From assembly GCF_020035535.1 (NCBI RefSeq), contig NZ_CP083349.1:434001-498000 (forward strand): a DNA stretch of 64,000 bases, given 5' to 3'. This document shows positions 45,119 through 54,890 of the stretch, in pieces. Below the pieces are notes generated by a model, which was given only the letters and a program-made list of their open reading frames with translations, did no database searches and was not told where the DNA came from. Both the position numbers and the translations under genes were made by a program. The DNA is from Ensifer adhaerens. Lineage in GTDB: Bacteria > Pseudomonadota > Alphaproteobacteria > Rhizobiales > Rhizobiaceae. The first letter of the stretch is position 1; the number at the start of each line of letters is the position of its first letter.

Positions 45119-45576
45119 GGTCTACCCCCGCAGAGCTCCTGAACGTCGCTGACGTCTCAGGAAAACACGTCCCAATGTGCAAATCACGCTCACCAACGAC
45201 CAATACAAAAGCGCACGCCACGTGCCGTGGGCGTTCCACCATTCGAAAGGTCGCGAGATAGTAATGAAGCTCTCTGACGAAGTGATTTCGCTGGAGAGGG
45301 CGGCTAAATTTGCGATTAAATACTTATATGCTTATCGTGATTTTCTCGAAGAGATTCCGGATACACGGTTAATACAAAAAAGCTTAAGCGATTGGCCGCC
45401 CGCCTTCATCCGCTACCCAGTCTCCCGTGAATCTGCGCTCACTTGGGGCGCTGTTATAGTTCGTTTTTTTTCGACTTCAACGGTTTTTTGAAGTCCGACT
45501 ACAACCGGAGGATCTTTTCTGCAGGCAGTGCGGTCGGCCGGTTCTCATTCGACCAATGGTATTGATAAAAAACAAG
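45119..45576. other. AT-richer gap between the PAS-like gene and the groEL terminator
   Basis: This roughly 460-bp segment is AT-richer than its surroundings, especially 45290-45480. It contains the small plus-strand candidate at 45264-45491 and otherwise no recognisable gene, repeat or RNA. Confidence 0.4.
45264..45491 (+). CDS. Possible small hypothetical protein
   Basis: The frame is 75 residues beginning MKLSDEVISLERAAKFAIKY and ending in hydrophobic 'IVRFFSTSTVF'. The N-terminal half looks protein-like and the codons are AT-richer than neighbours, suggesting acquired DNA. The ribosome site is weak (GCGAGA). No family is recognised and it may be spurious. Confidence 0.35.
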   Translation: MKLSDEVISLERAAKFAIKYLYAYRDFLEEIPDTRLIQKSLSDWPPAFIRYPVSRESALTWGAVIVRFFSTSTVF

Positions 45577-45600
45577 AAAGGCGACCCGAGGGCCGCCTTT
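45562..45600 (-). terminator. Rho-independent terminator of groESL
   Basis: On the minus strand AAAGGCGGCCC pairs with GGGTCGCCTTT (one G-U pair) around a short loop, positions 45577-45600, followed by CTTGTTTTTTATCA. It lies 44 bp after the groEL stop. Confidence 0.9.
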
Positions 45601-45643
45601 CCGATCCGGATGGATCAATGCTGCGATAAGGCTATTGCCTTAA

Positions 45644-47314
<1,671 letters not shown>

Positions 47315-47342
47315 TCATGAAAAAGGGTGGACGACGGCTGGA

Positions 47343-47639
47343 TCAGCCGATGATGCCCATGATGTCGGCTTCCTTCATGATCAGAAGGTCTTCGCCGTTG
47401 ATCTTGACTTCGGTGCCCGACCACTTGCCGAACAGAACGCGGTCGCCAGCCTTGACGTCGAGAGCGACAACCTTGCCGCTTTCGTCACGGGCGCCCGAAC
47501 CGACGGCGACGATTTCGCCTTCCTGCGGCTTTTCCTTGGCGGTGTCCGGAATGATGATCCCGCCCTTGGTCTTCTCTTCAGACTCGACGCGGCGAACGAC
47601 GACGCGGTCGTGCAGCGGGCGGAAGTTGGTGCTTGCCAT
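47343..47639 (-). CDS. groS: Co-chaperonin GroES (10 kDa)
   Basis: GroES caps GroEL. The 98-residue protein begins '[19 protein letters not shown]' and has the mobile loop '[20 protein letters not shown]' that binds GroEL. The ATG at 47639 is the standard start; upstream in-frame sequence is promoter DNA. It is the first gene of the groESL operon. Confidence 0.98.
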   Translation of the reverse strand: MASTNFRPLHDRVVVRRVESEEKTKGGIIIPDTAKEKPQEGEIVAVGSGARDESGKVVALDVKAGDRVLFGKWSGTEVKINGEDLLIMKEADIMGIIG

Positions 47640-47698
47640 TAGTCTAATCCCTCGATCAAATGACACTACGGATCGCAGATGGACCCGATGGATGGGTG

Positions 47699-47725
47699 TT
47701 AGCACTCTCTTTTGTCGAGTGCTAG
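47699..47725 (-). promoter_or_regulatory. CIRCE element (HrcA operator) of groESL
   Basis: TTAGCACTC-N9-GAGTGCTAG matches the CIRCE consensus TTAGCACTC-N9-GAGTGCTAA at 17 of 18 arm positions. It lies at the predicted transcription start, 60 bp before groES, where HrcA would block initiation. Confidence 0.95.
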
Positions 47726-47732
47726 CGATGCC

Positions 47733-47762
47733 GAGATAAGCTTGGGTATGGGGTGAGTCAAG
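47733..47762 (-). promoter_or_regulatory. Heat-shock-type promoter of groESL
   Basis: On the minus strand CTTGAC (47757-47762) is followed after about 17 bases by TTATCT (47734-47739). This resembles the alphaproteobacterial RpoH pattern (CTTGAA...CTATAT-like) and is also an acceptable vegetative promoter. CIRCE begins eight bases downstream of the -10. Confidence 0.65.
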
Positions 47763-48071
47763 GATCGTGCCCAGTTTTTTTGCTGACGGCCGTTGCCCTG
47801 GACAGGCGCACCAGGCGTGGGCACAGGCAGCCTAGCCCCATTCTTGGCGAAATGTGGGCGATCGCGTCGATGAGTGGCATAGGCGGGATTTTGACGGTTG
47901 ATAACCACGACAAAGTGCTGCTGCGCGGCGGGCCGCATCTGCAGTGCATTTTTCCTGGTTCTCGACACCGCCGGAATCCTTGGGAGGGTGCGCCTTTTTC
48001 GGGAGACGAGACTTGTAATCTCCTGCCTTCCTTGCCATGCAAGCCGGAAACCGTGTTTGCAGGAAGCCAGG

Positions 48072-48920
48072 ATGGCCGCAAGGATCAACAGTTTTCGCGA
48101 AATCGCCAAGCGCTACGATGTCGTTCTGTGTGACGTCTGGGGCGTTCTTCACAACGGCGTGCAGGCTTTCGCCTCCGCCTGTGAAGCATTGGCCGAGGCG
48201 CGCGCCGCCGGACTGACCGTCGTGCTGATCACCAATTCGCCGCGCCCGAGCCCGATGGTGAAGGTGCAGATCCGCAGTCTCGGCGTGCCCGACGAAGCCT
48301 ATGACCGGATCGTCACCTCGGGCGATGTGACCCGGGCGCTGATCGCTGCTGCCGACAAGAAGATCTTCTTCATCGGCGCCGAGCGTGACCTGCCGCTACT
48401 CGAGGGGCTGGGGACGCAGATCGTTTCCTCGGAAGATGCCGAGACGGTCGTCTGCGCCGGCTTCTATGACGACGAGACCGAAACGCCGGAGCACTACCGC
48501 GCGACCCTGACGGGCCTTGCCAAGCGCAAGATCCCGTTCATCTGCGCCAACCCGGACCTCGTCGTCGAGCGTGGCCACAGGCTGATCCCCTGCGCCGGCG
48601 CGATCGCCAAGCTTTATGAAGAGTTGGGCGGCGAGGCGCGCATCGCCGGCAAGCCTTACATCGCCATCTATCGCGCAGCCTTGGGCGAGGCGAAGGCCGC
48701 GCGCGGAGCGATTGACCTGACCCGTGTCATCGCTGTTGGCGACGGCATGCCGACGGACGTCAAGGGTGCGCAGGATGCGGGGCTCGATCTGCTCTATATT
48801 AGTGCTGGCATCCACGCCCAGGAATATATGAACGAAAGCCGGACCGACGAGGCGAAGCTTGCCGCTTTCCTGAAGAAGGAGGGCGCATCGCCGAAATACT
48901 GGATGCCACGGCTCGCCTGA
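48072..48920 (+). CDS. HAD-IIA family hydrolase (TIGR01459 type)
   Basis: This 282-residue protein is a haloacid dehalogenase-type phosphatase with the class IIA cap. Motif I is 'VVLCDVWGVLHNGVQAF' (nucleophilic Asp followed by Trp rather than the usual xD), motif II is 'LITNSPRPS', the Lys is in 'IAGKPYIAIYRAAL', and motif IV is 'VIAVGDGMPTDVKGAQ'. Relatives act on small sugar or nucleotide phosphates; the substrate is unknown. AGGAAG precedes the ATG. It is divergent from groESL and 13 bp upstream of ribF, probably co-transcribed with it. Confidence 0.88.
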   Translation: MAARINSFREIAKRYDVVLCDVWGVLHNGVQAFASACEALAEARAAGLTVVLITNSPRPSPMVKVQIRSLGVPDEAYDRIVTSGDVTRALIAAADKKIFFIGAERDLPLLEGLGTQIVSSEDAETVVCAGFYDDETETPEHYRATLTGLAKRKIPFICANPDLVVERGHRLIPCAGAIAKLYEELGGEARIAGKPYIAIYRAALGEAKAARGAIDLTRVIAVGDGMPTDVKGAQDAGLDLLYISAGIHAQEYMNESRTDEAKLAAFLKKEGASPKYWMPRLA

Positions 48921-48933
48921 CGGGAAGACGGAG

Positions 48934-49920
48934 ATGACGGTTTTTCATCGCAACGAGACCCGTGACCCGCTTCCGGAGCACTTACGCGGCGGCGTCGTCG
49001 CGATCGGTAACTTCGACGGCGTGCACCGCGGCCACCAGTCGGTGCTCAATCGGGCGCTGGAAGAGGCGAAGGCGCGCGGCGTGCCGGCGCTTGTCCTCAC
49101 CTTCGAGCCGCATCCGCGCACCGTCTTTCGTCCCGACACGCCGGTCTTCCGGTTGACGCCGGCGCCATTGAAGGCGCGGATCCTCGAGGGCATGGGCTTC
49201 GGTGCCGTCATCGAGTATCCGTTCGATCGCACTTTCTCGCAGCTTTCCGCGAGCGACTTCATCCACCGCATCCTGCTCGAATGGTTGCATGCCTCGCATG
49301 TGGTGACCGGCTTCGATTTCCACTTCGGCAAAGGTCGCGAAGGTGGCCCGGCCTTCCTGATGGCCGCCGGTGGCGATAATGGCTTCGGTGTGACGCTCGT
49401 CGATGCGTTCCGCGACGAGAATGCGTCGGTTATCTCTTCGAGCTACGTCCGCTCGTTGCTCGGCGAAGGCGATGTCTCGCAGGCGGCGGGCATGCTCGGC
49501 TACCACTACCTCGTCGAAGCGGAAGTCATCGGCGGCAAGAAGCTTGGTCGCGAACTCGGCTTTCCCACCGCCAACATGAGGCTCGCACCCGAGGTGGAAC
49601 TCAGGCCCGGCATCTACGCCGTGCGCTTCCGCCGGGCCGACGGCTCGCTCTACGACGGTGTAGCAAGCTTCGGACGCCGCCCGACGGTCGATAACGACGG
49701 CGAGCCCTTGCTCGAAACCTTCGTTTTCGACTTCTCCGGCGATCTCTATGGCGAGATCTGTACCGTCACCTTCTTCGGTCATCTGCGCGACGAGCTGAAG
49801 TTCGACGGGCTCGATCCGCTTGTGGCGCAGATCCGTCAGGATGAGGCCGAGGCGCGGGCGCTGATCTCCGGCGTGTCGCCGCTGGGTGATATCGACCGCA
49901 AGCTCAACTTCGACCGATAA
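48934..49920 (+). CDS. ribF: Bifunctional riboflavin kinase/FAD synthetase
   Basis: RibF phosphorylates riboflavin to FMN and adenylates FMN to FAD. The 328-residue protein has an N-terminal nucleotidyltransferase domain ('VVAIGNFDGVHRGHQSVLNR', 'ISSSYVRSLLGEGDV') and a C-terminal flavokinase domain ('GRELGFPTANMRLAPEVELR', 'FGRRPTVDNDGEPLLETFVF'). It lies just upstream of ileS, an arrangement widespread in proteobacteria. No FMN riboswitch is visible. Confidence 0.96.
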   Translation: MTVFHRNETRDPLPEHLRGGVVAIGNFDGVHRGHQSVLNRALEEAKARGVPALVLTFEPHPRTVFRPDTPVFRLTPAPLKARILEGMGFGAVIEYPFDRTFSQLSASDFIHRILLEWLHASHVVTGFDFHFGKGREGGPAFLMAAGGDNGFGVTLVDAFRDENASVISSSYVRSLLGEGDVSQAAGMLGYHYLVEAEVIGGKKLGRELGFPTANMRLAPEVELRPGIYAVRFRRADGSLYDGVASFGRRPTVDNDGEPLLETFVFDFSGDLYGEICTVTFFGHLRDELKFDGLDPLVAQIRQDEAEARALISGVSPLGDIDRKLNFDR

Positions 49921-50164
49921 AAGATTTCGGCGTTGCTGCGGCGGCGGACCTTTTCAAAAGGCCGAAAACGCCTTAAACAACCGGCCACCATGACCCGGCA
50001 CCGTCGATTGATCATCGATCAGCGAATTATTGGCCCGGCCTTCCGCGCGCTTTAGTCAGCCGGAAGGTCCGGGATTTCGGCGTTTCCGACGCCCCAGTCA
50101 TCTCTCGATACCGAGCCCATTTCGTATGCGCGAACCTTCGCGCGAAGAAGCGATTGCAAAAACC

Positions 50165-53074
50165 ATGACCGACACCGCTGAAAAGATCGACTACTCCTCG
50201 ACCCTCTATCTGCCGCAGACGGAGTTTCCGATGCGCGCTGGCCTGCCGCAGAAGGAGCCGGAAACGGTGGCCCGCTGGCAGAAGATGGGCCTCTACAAGA
50301 AGCTGCGTGCCTCGGCCGCCGGCCGCGACAAGTTCGTGCTGCATGACGGCCCGCCCTATGCCAACGGCAACATCCATATCGGCCATGCGCTGAACAAGAT
50401 CCTCAAGGACGTCGTCAACCGCTCGTTCCAGATGCGCGGTTTCGACGCCAACTATGTGCCCGGCTGGGACTGCCACGGTCTTCCGATCGAATGGAAGATC
50501 GAGGAGAAGTACCGCGAGAAGGGGCAGAACAAGGACGAGGTTCCGGTCAACGAGTTCCGCAGGGAATGCCGTGACTTTGCCGCCGGCTGGATCCAGATCC
50601 AGGCGGAAGAATTCAAGCGTCTCGGCATCGAGGGTGACTTCGACAATCCCTACACGACGATGAATTTCCACGCCGAAGCGCGTATCGCCGGCGAACTGAT
50701 GAAGATCGCCAAGCTCGGGCAGCTCTACCGCGGCTCGAAGCCGGTCATGTGGTCTGTCGTCGAGCGCACCGCGCTTGCCGAGGCCGAAGTCGAATATGCC
50801 GACGTCGAGAGCGACATGATCTGGGTGAAGTTCCCGGTCACCGAAGGTCCTGATGATCTCGCCGGCACCTTCGTCGTGATCTGGACGACCACGCCCTGGA
50901 CCATCCCCGGCAACCGCGCCATCGCCTTCTCTTCGCGCTATGCCTACGGCCTCTACGAGGTTGCTACTGCCGAGAACGACTTCGGTCCGCAGCCGGGCGA
51001 GAAGCTGATCTTCGCCAAGCGTCTGGCGGACGAGTCTGCGGCCAAGGCCAAACTCACCTTCAATTTCGTCCGCGACATCGAAGGTTCCGAACTGGCGGCC
51101 GTTACCTGCGCCCATCCGCTGCACGGTCTCGGCGGCGGTTATGCCTTCAAGGTGCCGTTGCTCGACGGCGACCATGTCACCGACGATGCAGGCACAGGCT
51201 TTGTGCACACCGCACCCAGCCACGGCCGCGAGGACTTTGATGCCTGGATGGACAATGCGCGTGCGCTTGAGGCCCGTGGCATCTCGTCGGCAATTCCGTT
51301 CACCGTCGACGATGCCGGCTACTTCACCGCCGACGCCCACGGCTTCGGCCCGGACGCTGAAGGTGGCGCCGGCCGCGTCCTCGACGACAAGGGCAAGAAG
51401 GGCGACGCCAACGATCGCGTCATCAAGGCGCTGATCGCCCGTCATGCGCTGTTTGCCCGCGGCCGCCTGAAGCACTCCTACCCGCACTCCTGGCGCTCGA
51501 AGAAGCCGGTGATCTTCCGCAACACGCCGCAATGGTTCGTCTACATGGACAAGGCCTTCGGCGACGGCACGACGTTGCGTTCGCGCGCGCTCTCGGCAAT
51601 CGACGACACCCGCTTCGTTCCCGGCGCCGGCCAGAACCGCCTGCGCGCGATGATCGAGGGCCGTCCGGACTGGGTTCTCTCGCGCCAGCGTGCCTGGGGC
51701 GTGCCGATCGCCATCTTCGCCGATGACCAGGGCGAGATCCTCATCGACGAGGCCGTCAACGAGCGCATCCTTGAAGCCTTCGAAAAGGAAGGCGCCGACG
51801 CCTGGTTCGCCGAAGGCGCCAAGGAGCGTTTCCTCGGCACCGGCCACGACCATGCCAAGTGGCACCAGGTCATGGACATTCTCGACGTGTGGTTCGATAG
51901 CGGTTCGACACACACCTTCACGCTTGAGGACCGTCCGGACCTGAAGTGGCCGGCCGACGTCTACCTCGAAGGCTCGGACCAGCATCGCGGCTGGTTCCAT
52001 TCCTCGCTGCTCGAGGCTTGCGCCACGCGCGGCCGCGCGCCCTACAACGCCGTTGTCACCCATGGCTTCACCATGGATGAGAAGGGCGAGAAGATGTCGA
52101 AGTCCAAGGGCAACACCGTCACCCCGCAGGAGGTGATGAAGGATGCCGGCGCCGACATCCTGCGCCTGTGGGTGATGACGACGGACTATTGGGAAGATCA
52201 ACGCCTCGGCAAGACGATCATCCAGACCAACATCGACGCCTATCGCAAGCTGCGCAACACCGTCCGCTGGATGCTCGGCACGCTCGCCCACGACAAGGGC
52301 GAGGAGATCGCCTACGCCGAGATGCCGGAACTCGAAAAGCTGATGCTGCATCGCCTTGCCGAGCTCGATCAGCTCGTACGCGAGGGTTACGATGCGTTCG
52401 ACTTCAAGAAGATCGCCCGTGCGTTGATCGATTTCTCGAACGTCGAGCTCTCGGCCTTCTACTTCGACGTTCGCAAGGACGCGCTCTACTGCGACGCGCC
52501 GTCGAGCCTGCGCCGCCGTGCAGCACTCGCCGTCATCCGCAAGCTCTTCGATTGCCTCGTGCTGTGGCTGGCGCCGATGCTGCCCTTCACCGCTGAAGAA
52601 GCCTGGCTGTCGCGCAAGCCCGATGCGGTCTCGGTGCATCTCGAACAGTTCCCGGCGATCCCTGCGGAATGGAAGAACGATGCTCTCGAAGCCAAGTGGG
52701 ACAAGATCCGTGCGGTCCGCACGGTCGTCACCGGCGCGCTCGAGATCGAACGCAAGGACAAGCGTATCGGCTCGTCGCTGGAAGCGGCACCGGTTGTCCA
52801 TGTCGCCGATCCGGAGCTCCTGAAGGCGCTGGAAGGTCAGGACTTCGCCGAGATCTGCATCACCTCGGGCATCGTGATCGAAGCCACGGAAGGTCCTGCG
52901 GATGCGTTTCGCCTTGCCGACGTGGCCAAGGTGAGCGTCGTGCCGAAGCTCGCCGAAGGCCAGAAATGCGCCCGTTCCTGGCGGATCACGACGGATGTCG
53001 GTTCCGACTCTGTCTACCCCGACGTGTCGGCTCGTGATGCCGTTGCCTTGCGCGAACTTGGTTTCAAGGCTTAA
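50165..53074 (+). CDS. ileS: Isoleucyl-tRNA synthetase
   Basis: IleS charges tRNA-Ile and edits valine. The 969-residue class I enzyme has the HIGH motif at residues 71-74 ('[15 protein letters not shown]'), the CP1 editing region with '[13 protein letters not shown]' and 'THGRED'-type residues ('[14 protein letters not shown]'), and the KMSKS motif at 643-647. The bacterial C-terminal zinc finger is degenerate: one Cys remains ('[17 protein letters not shown]') and the other three ligands are missing. The ATG at 50165 is chosen; one at 50126 is in frame. It is followed by a lipoprotein gene. Confidence 0.97.
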   Translation: MTDTAEKIDYSSTLYLPQTEFPMRAGLPQKEPETVARWQKMGLYKKLRASAAGRDKFVLHDGPPYANGNIHIGHALNKILKDVVNRSFQMRGFDANYVPGWDCHGLPIEWKIEEKYREKGQNKDEVPVNEFRRECRDFAAGWIQIQAEEFKRLGIEGDFDNPYTTMNFHAEARIAGELMKIAKLGQLYRGSKPVMWSVVERTALAEAEVEYADVESDMIWVKFPVTEGPDDLAGTFVVIWTTTPWTIPGNRAIAFSSRYAYGLYEVATAENDFGPQPGEKLIFAKRLADESAAKAKLTFNFVRDIEGSELAAVTCAHPLHGLGGGYAFKVPLLDGDHVTDDAGTGFVHTAPSHGREDFDAWMDNARALEARGISSAIPFTVDDAGYFTADAHGFGPDAEGGAGRVLDDKGKKGDANDRVIKALIARHALFARGRLKHSYPHSWRSKKPVIFRNTPQWFVYMDKAFGDGTTLRSRALSAIDDTRFVPGAGQNRLRAMIEGRPDWVLSRQRAWGVPIAIFADDQGEILIDEAVNERILEAFEKEGADAWFAEGAKERFLGTGHDHAKWHQVMDILDVWFDSGSTHTFTLEDRPDLKWPADVYLEGSDQHRGWFHSSLLEACATRGRAPYNAVVTHGFTMDEKGEKMSKSKGNTVTPQEVMKDAGADILRLWVMTTDYWEDQRLGKTIIQTNIDAYRKLRNTVRWMLGTLAHDKGEEIAYAEMPELEKLMLHRLAELDQLVREGYDAFDFKKIARALIDFSNVELSAFYFDVRKDALYCDAPSSLRRRAALAVIRKLFDCLVLWLAPMLPFTAEEAWLSRKPDAVSVHLEQFPAIPAEWKNDALEAKWDKIRAVRTVVTGALEIERKDKRIGSSLEAAPVVHVADPELLKALEGQDFAEICITSGIVIEATEGPADAFRLADVAKVSVVPKLAEGQKCARSWRITTDVGSDSVYPDVSARDAVALRELGFKA

Positions 53075-53201
53075 CGCATTGTTACCGGATGAATTGCACT
53101 CGTTGCGTTCATCCGGTAAAACCTGCCCGAAATTTGGCGGATTTCTCCGCCATGGGCGCTTGAGTGGCCGCGCTGACCGGTGGCCGGCTGGAAGGAATCT
53201 C

Positions 53202-53822
53202 ATGGAAATGACGCGAGAGTTGCGAGTGTTTGCCAGCGTGGCCGCTATTCTGACGAGCGGCCTGGTGCTTTCGGGCTGCATCGGCGGCCCGACCTACGGC
53301 ACGGACAAGACGGCCGGCGAACAGCTCATGGACGACCTCGGCAGCGTCGCAAGCTTCGGCCCGCCGAAGCGTGATCCGGTCAAGTATCAGCCGCGCCCAG
53401 GTCTCGTTCTGCCGCCGTCGGCGCAGCAGACGGCGCTCGTCGAACCACAGAAGTCGCTTGCCAACCGCGAGTCGAACCCGGAATGGGTCGAGTCTCCGGA
53501 AGAGGTTCGCAGCCGTCTGCGTGAAGAGGCCGACGCGAACAAGAACAACCCGAACTACGTTTCCCCGCTCGCCAAGGCCAGCGCCAACGGCCGCCGGCTC
53601 TCGGCCAAGGAGCAGCAGGAAGCCTATCGGGCGGCCCGCAAGATCGAGATGGGCGCCTATTCCGACAAGCGCCGCTTCCTGAGCGATCCGCCGCTCGACT
53701 ACCGCCGTCTGCCGGAGGGGACCGAGACCGATTTCGGTGAACCGGAGAAGGACAAGGAGCGCCGCCGCAAGAAGGAGGCGCAGATCAAGAACACCGGCTC
53801 CAAGTGGTATTGGCCCTTCTAA
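53202..53822 (+). CDS. Predicted lipoprotein of unknown function
   Basis: This 206-residue protein has a lipoprotein signal: a hydrophobic stretch and the lipobox 'LVLSGC' with the lipidated Cys near residue 26. The mature part is hydrophilic and Pro/Arg/Lys-rich ('KYQPRPGLVLPP', 'KDKERRRKKEAQIK') and ends 'GSKWYWPF'. No domain is recognised; it appears widespread in rhizobia next to ileS. GAAGGAA precedes the ATG. The GNAT gene starts 14 bp later, so the two are probably co-transcribed. Confidence 0.82.
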   Translation: MEMTRELRVFASVAAILTSGLVLSGCIGGPTYGTDKTAGEQLMDDLGSVASFGPPKRDPVKYQPRPGLVLPPSAQQTALVEPQKSLANRESNPEWVESPEEVRSRLREEADANKNNPNYVSPLAKASANGRRLSAKEQQEAYRAARKIEMGAYSDKRRFLSDPPLDYRRLPEGTETDFGEPEKDKERRRKKEAQIKNTGSKWYWPF

Positions 53823-53836
53823 GCTGCGCATAAGCC

Positions 53837-54316
53837 ATGACAATCAACATTCGCAACGCTCGCCCGGAAGACGCGGAAACCATCCTGCGCTTCATTACAG
53901 AACTTGCCGTCTACGAGAAGGAGCCCGACGCCGTCGAGGCGACGGTCGAGATGTTGCAGGCCTCGCTCTTCGGTCCGGGCGCGATAACTCGCGCCGTGAT
54001 CTGCGAGAAGGACGGCAAGCCCGCGGGCTTCGCCATGTGGTTCTACAACTATTCGACCTGGCAGGCGCGCAAGGGTCTCTACCTTGAAGACCTCTACGTC
54101 ACGCCCGATTGCCGCGGCTCCGGTGCCGGCAAGATGCTGCTGAAGCATCTCGCGAAGATTGCCGTCGAGGAAGGCTGCGGTCGCTTCGAATGGAGCGTGC
54201 TCGACTGGAACGAGCCTGCGATCCGGGTCTACGAATCGGTCGGTGCAGAACCGATGTCCGAATGGACGCGCTACCGGCTCGCCGGTGTGGCCCTCGAAAA
54301 CTTCGCTGCCGACTGA
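53837..54316 (+). CDS. GNAT-family N-acetyltransferase
   Basis: The 159-residue protein is a GNAT acetyltransferase that uses acetyl-CoA. The core is 'YLEDLYVTPDCRGSGAGKML' (pyrophosphate-binding loop R/G-x-x-G-x-G/A) followed by 'RFEWSVLDWNEPAIRVYESV', as in diamine acetyltransferase-like (SSAT) members of about 160 residues. The substrate may be a polyamine or amine but is not established. It is convergent with tadA. Confidence 0.9.
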   Translation: MTINIRNARPEDAETILRFITELAVYEKEPDAVEATVEMLQASLFGPGAITRAVICEKDGKPAGFAMWFYNYSTWQARKGLYLEDLYVTPDCRGSGAGKMLLKHLAKIAVEEGCGRFEWSVLDWNEPAIRVYESVGAEPMSEWTRYRLAGVALENFAAD

Positions 54317-54367
54317 GGCAATCTCAAAAGCGTCTGAAACGGGATCTCGTTGACGCGAGGACTTGTA

Positions 54368-54817
54368 TCACCGCTTCCCGGTGAAGAAGCCCCTGAGGAT
54401 GTCGGCGGCCTCCCGCTCGGCGAGGCCCGAATAGACGTCCGGCACGTGATGGCAGGTTGGCGAACCGAAGAAGCGCACACCGCTGTCCACACCGCCGCCC
54501 TTCGGATCATCCGCACCATAGTAGAGGCGGCGGATGCGGGCGAATGAAATCGCCGCCGCGCACATGGTGCAGGGTTCGAGGGTGACGTAGAGATCGGCAC
54601 CCGTCAGCCGTTCATCCCCAAGGACAGCGGACGCCTCGCGGATGGCGACGATCTCGGCATGTGCGGTCACGTCGTTGAGTTCGCGGGTGCGATTGCCGGC
54701 GCGGGCGATGATCTGGCCATCGAAAACGACCACGGCGCCGATCGGCACTTCGCCGCGTTCTGCCGCTCTCCTGGCCTCCTCGAGGGCCGCATCCATGAAG
54801 CGTGTCGTCTCAGCCAT
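54368..54817 (-). CDS. tadA: tRNA-specific adenosine deaminase
   Basis: TadA converts A34 to inosine in tRNA-Arg(ACG). The 149-residue protein has the zinc ligands and proton shuttle in 'TAHAEIVAIREA' (His-Ala-Glu) and 'EPCTMCAAAI' (PCxxC), and the C-terminal 'FFGSPTCHHVPDVYSGL'. Its size matches the bacterial family. It is divergent from the pseudouridine synthase gene, with 73 bp between them. Confidence 0.95.
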   Translation of the reverse strand: MAETTRFMDAALEEARRAAERGEVPIGAVVVFDGQIIARAGNRTRELNDVTAHAEIVAIREASAVLGDERLTGADLYVTLEPCTMCAAAISFARIRRLYYGADDPKGGGVDSGVRFFGSPTCHHVPDVYSGLAEREAADILRGFFTGKR

Positions 54818-54890
54818 CGCTCAAACAATAATTTCTCTTAACCCACGGGCCGCGACCTGATAGGACAGCCGCAAAAGGCAGGCAACACAA

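Noticed and set aside
49921..50164. Possible T-box or other leader upstream of ileS
   Set aside because: No specifier loop, antiterminator bulge or terminator hairpin is visible; T-boxes are also not expected for ileS in alphaproteobacteria.
50027..53281. Minus-strand open frame of 1084 codons opposite ileS
   Set aside because: ileS on the plus strand has all class I motifs; the antisense translation shows no domain or conserved motif and arises from GC-skewed codon positions.
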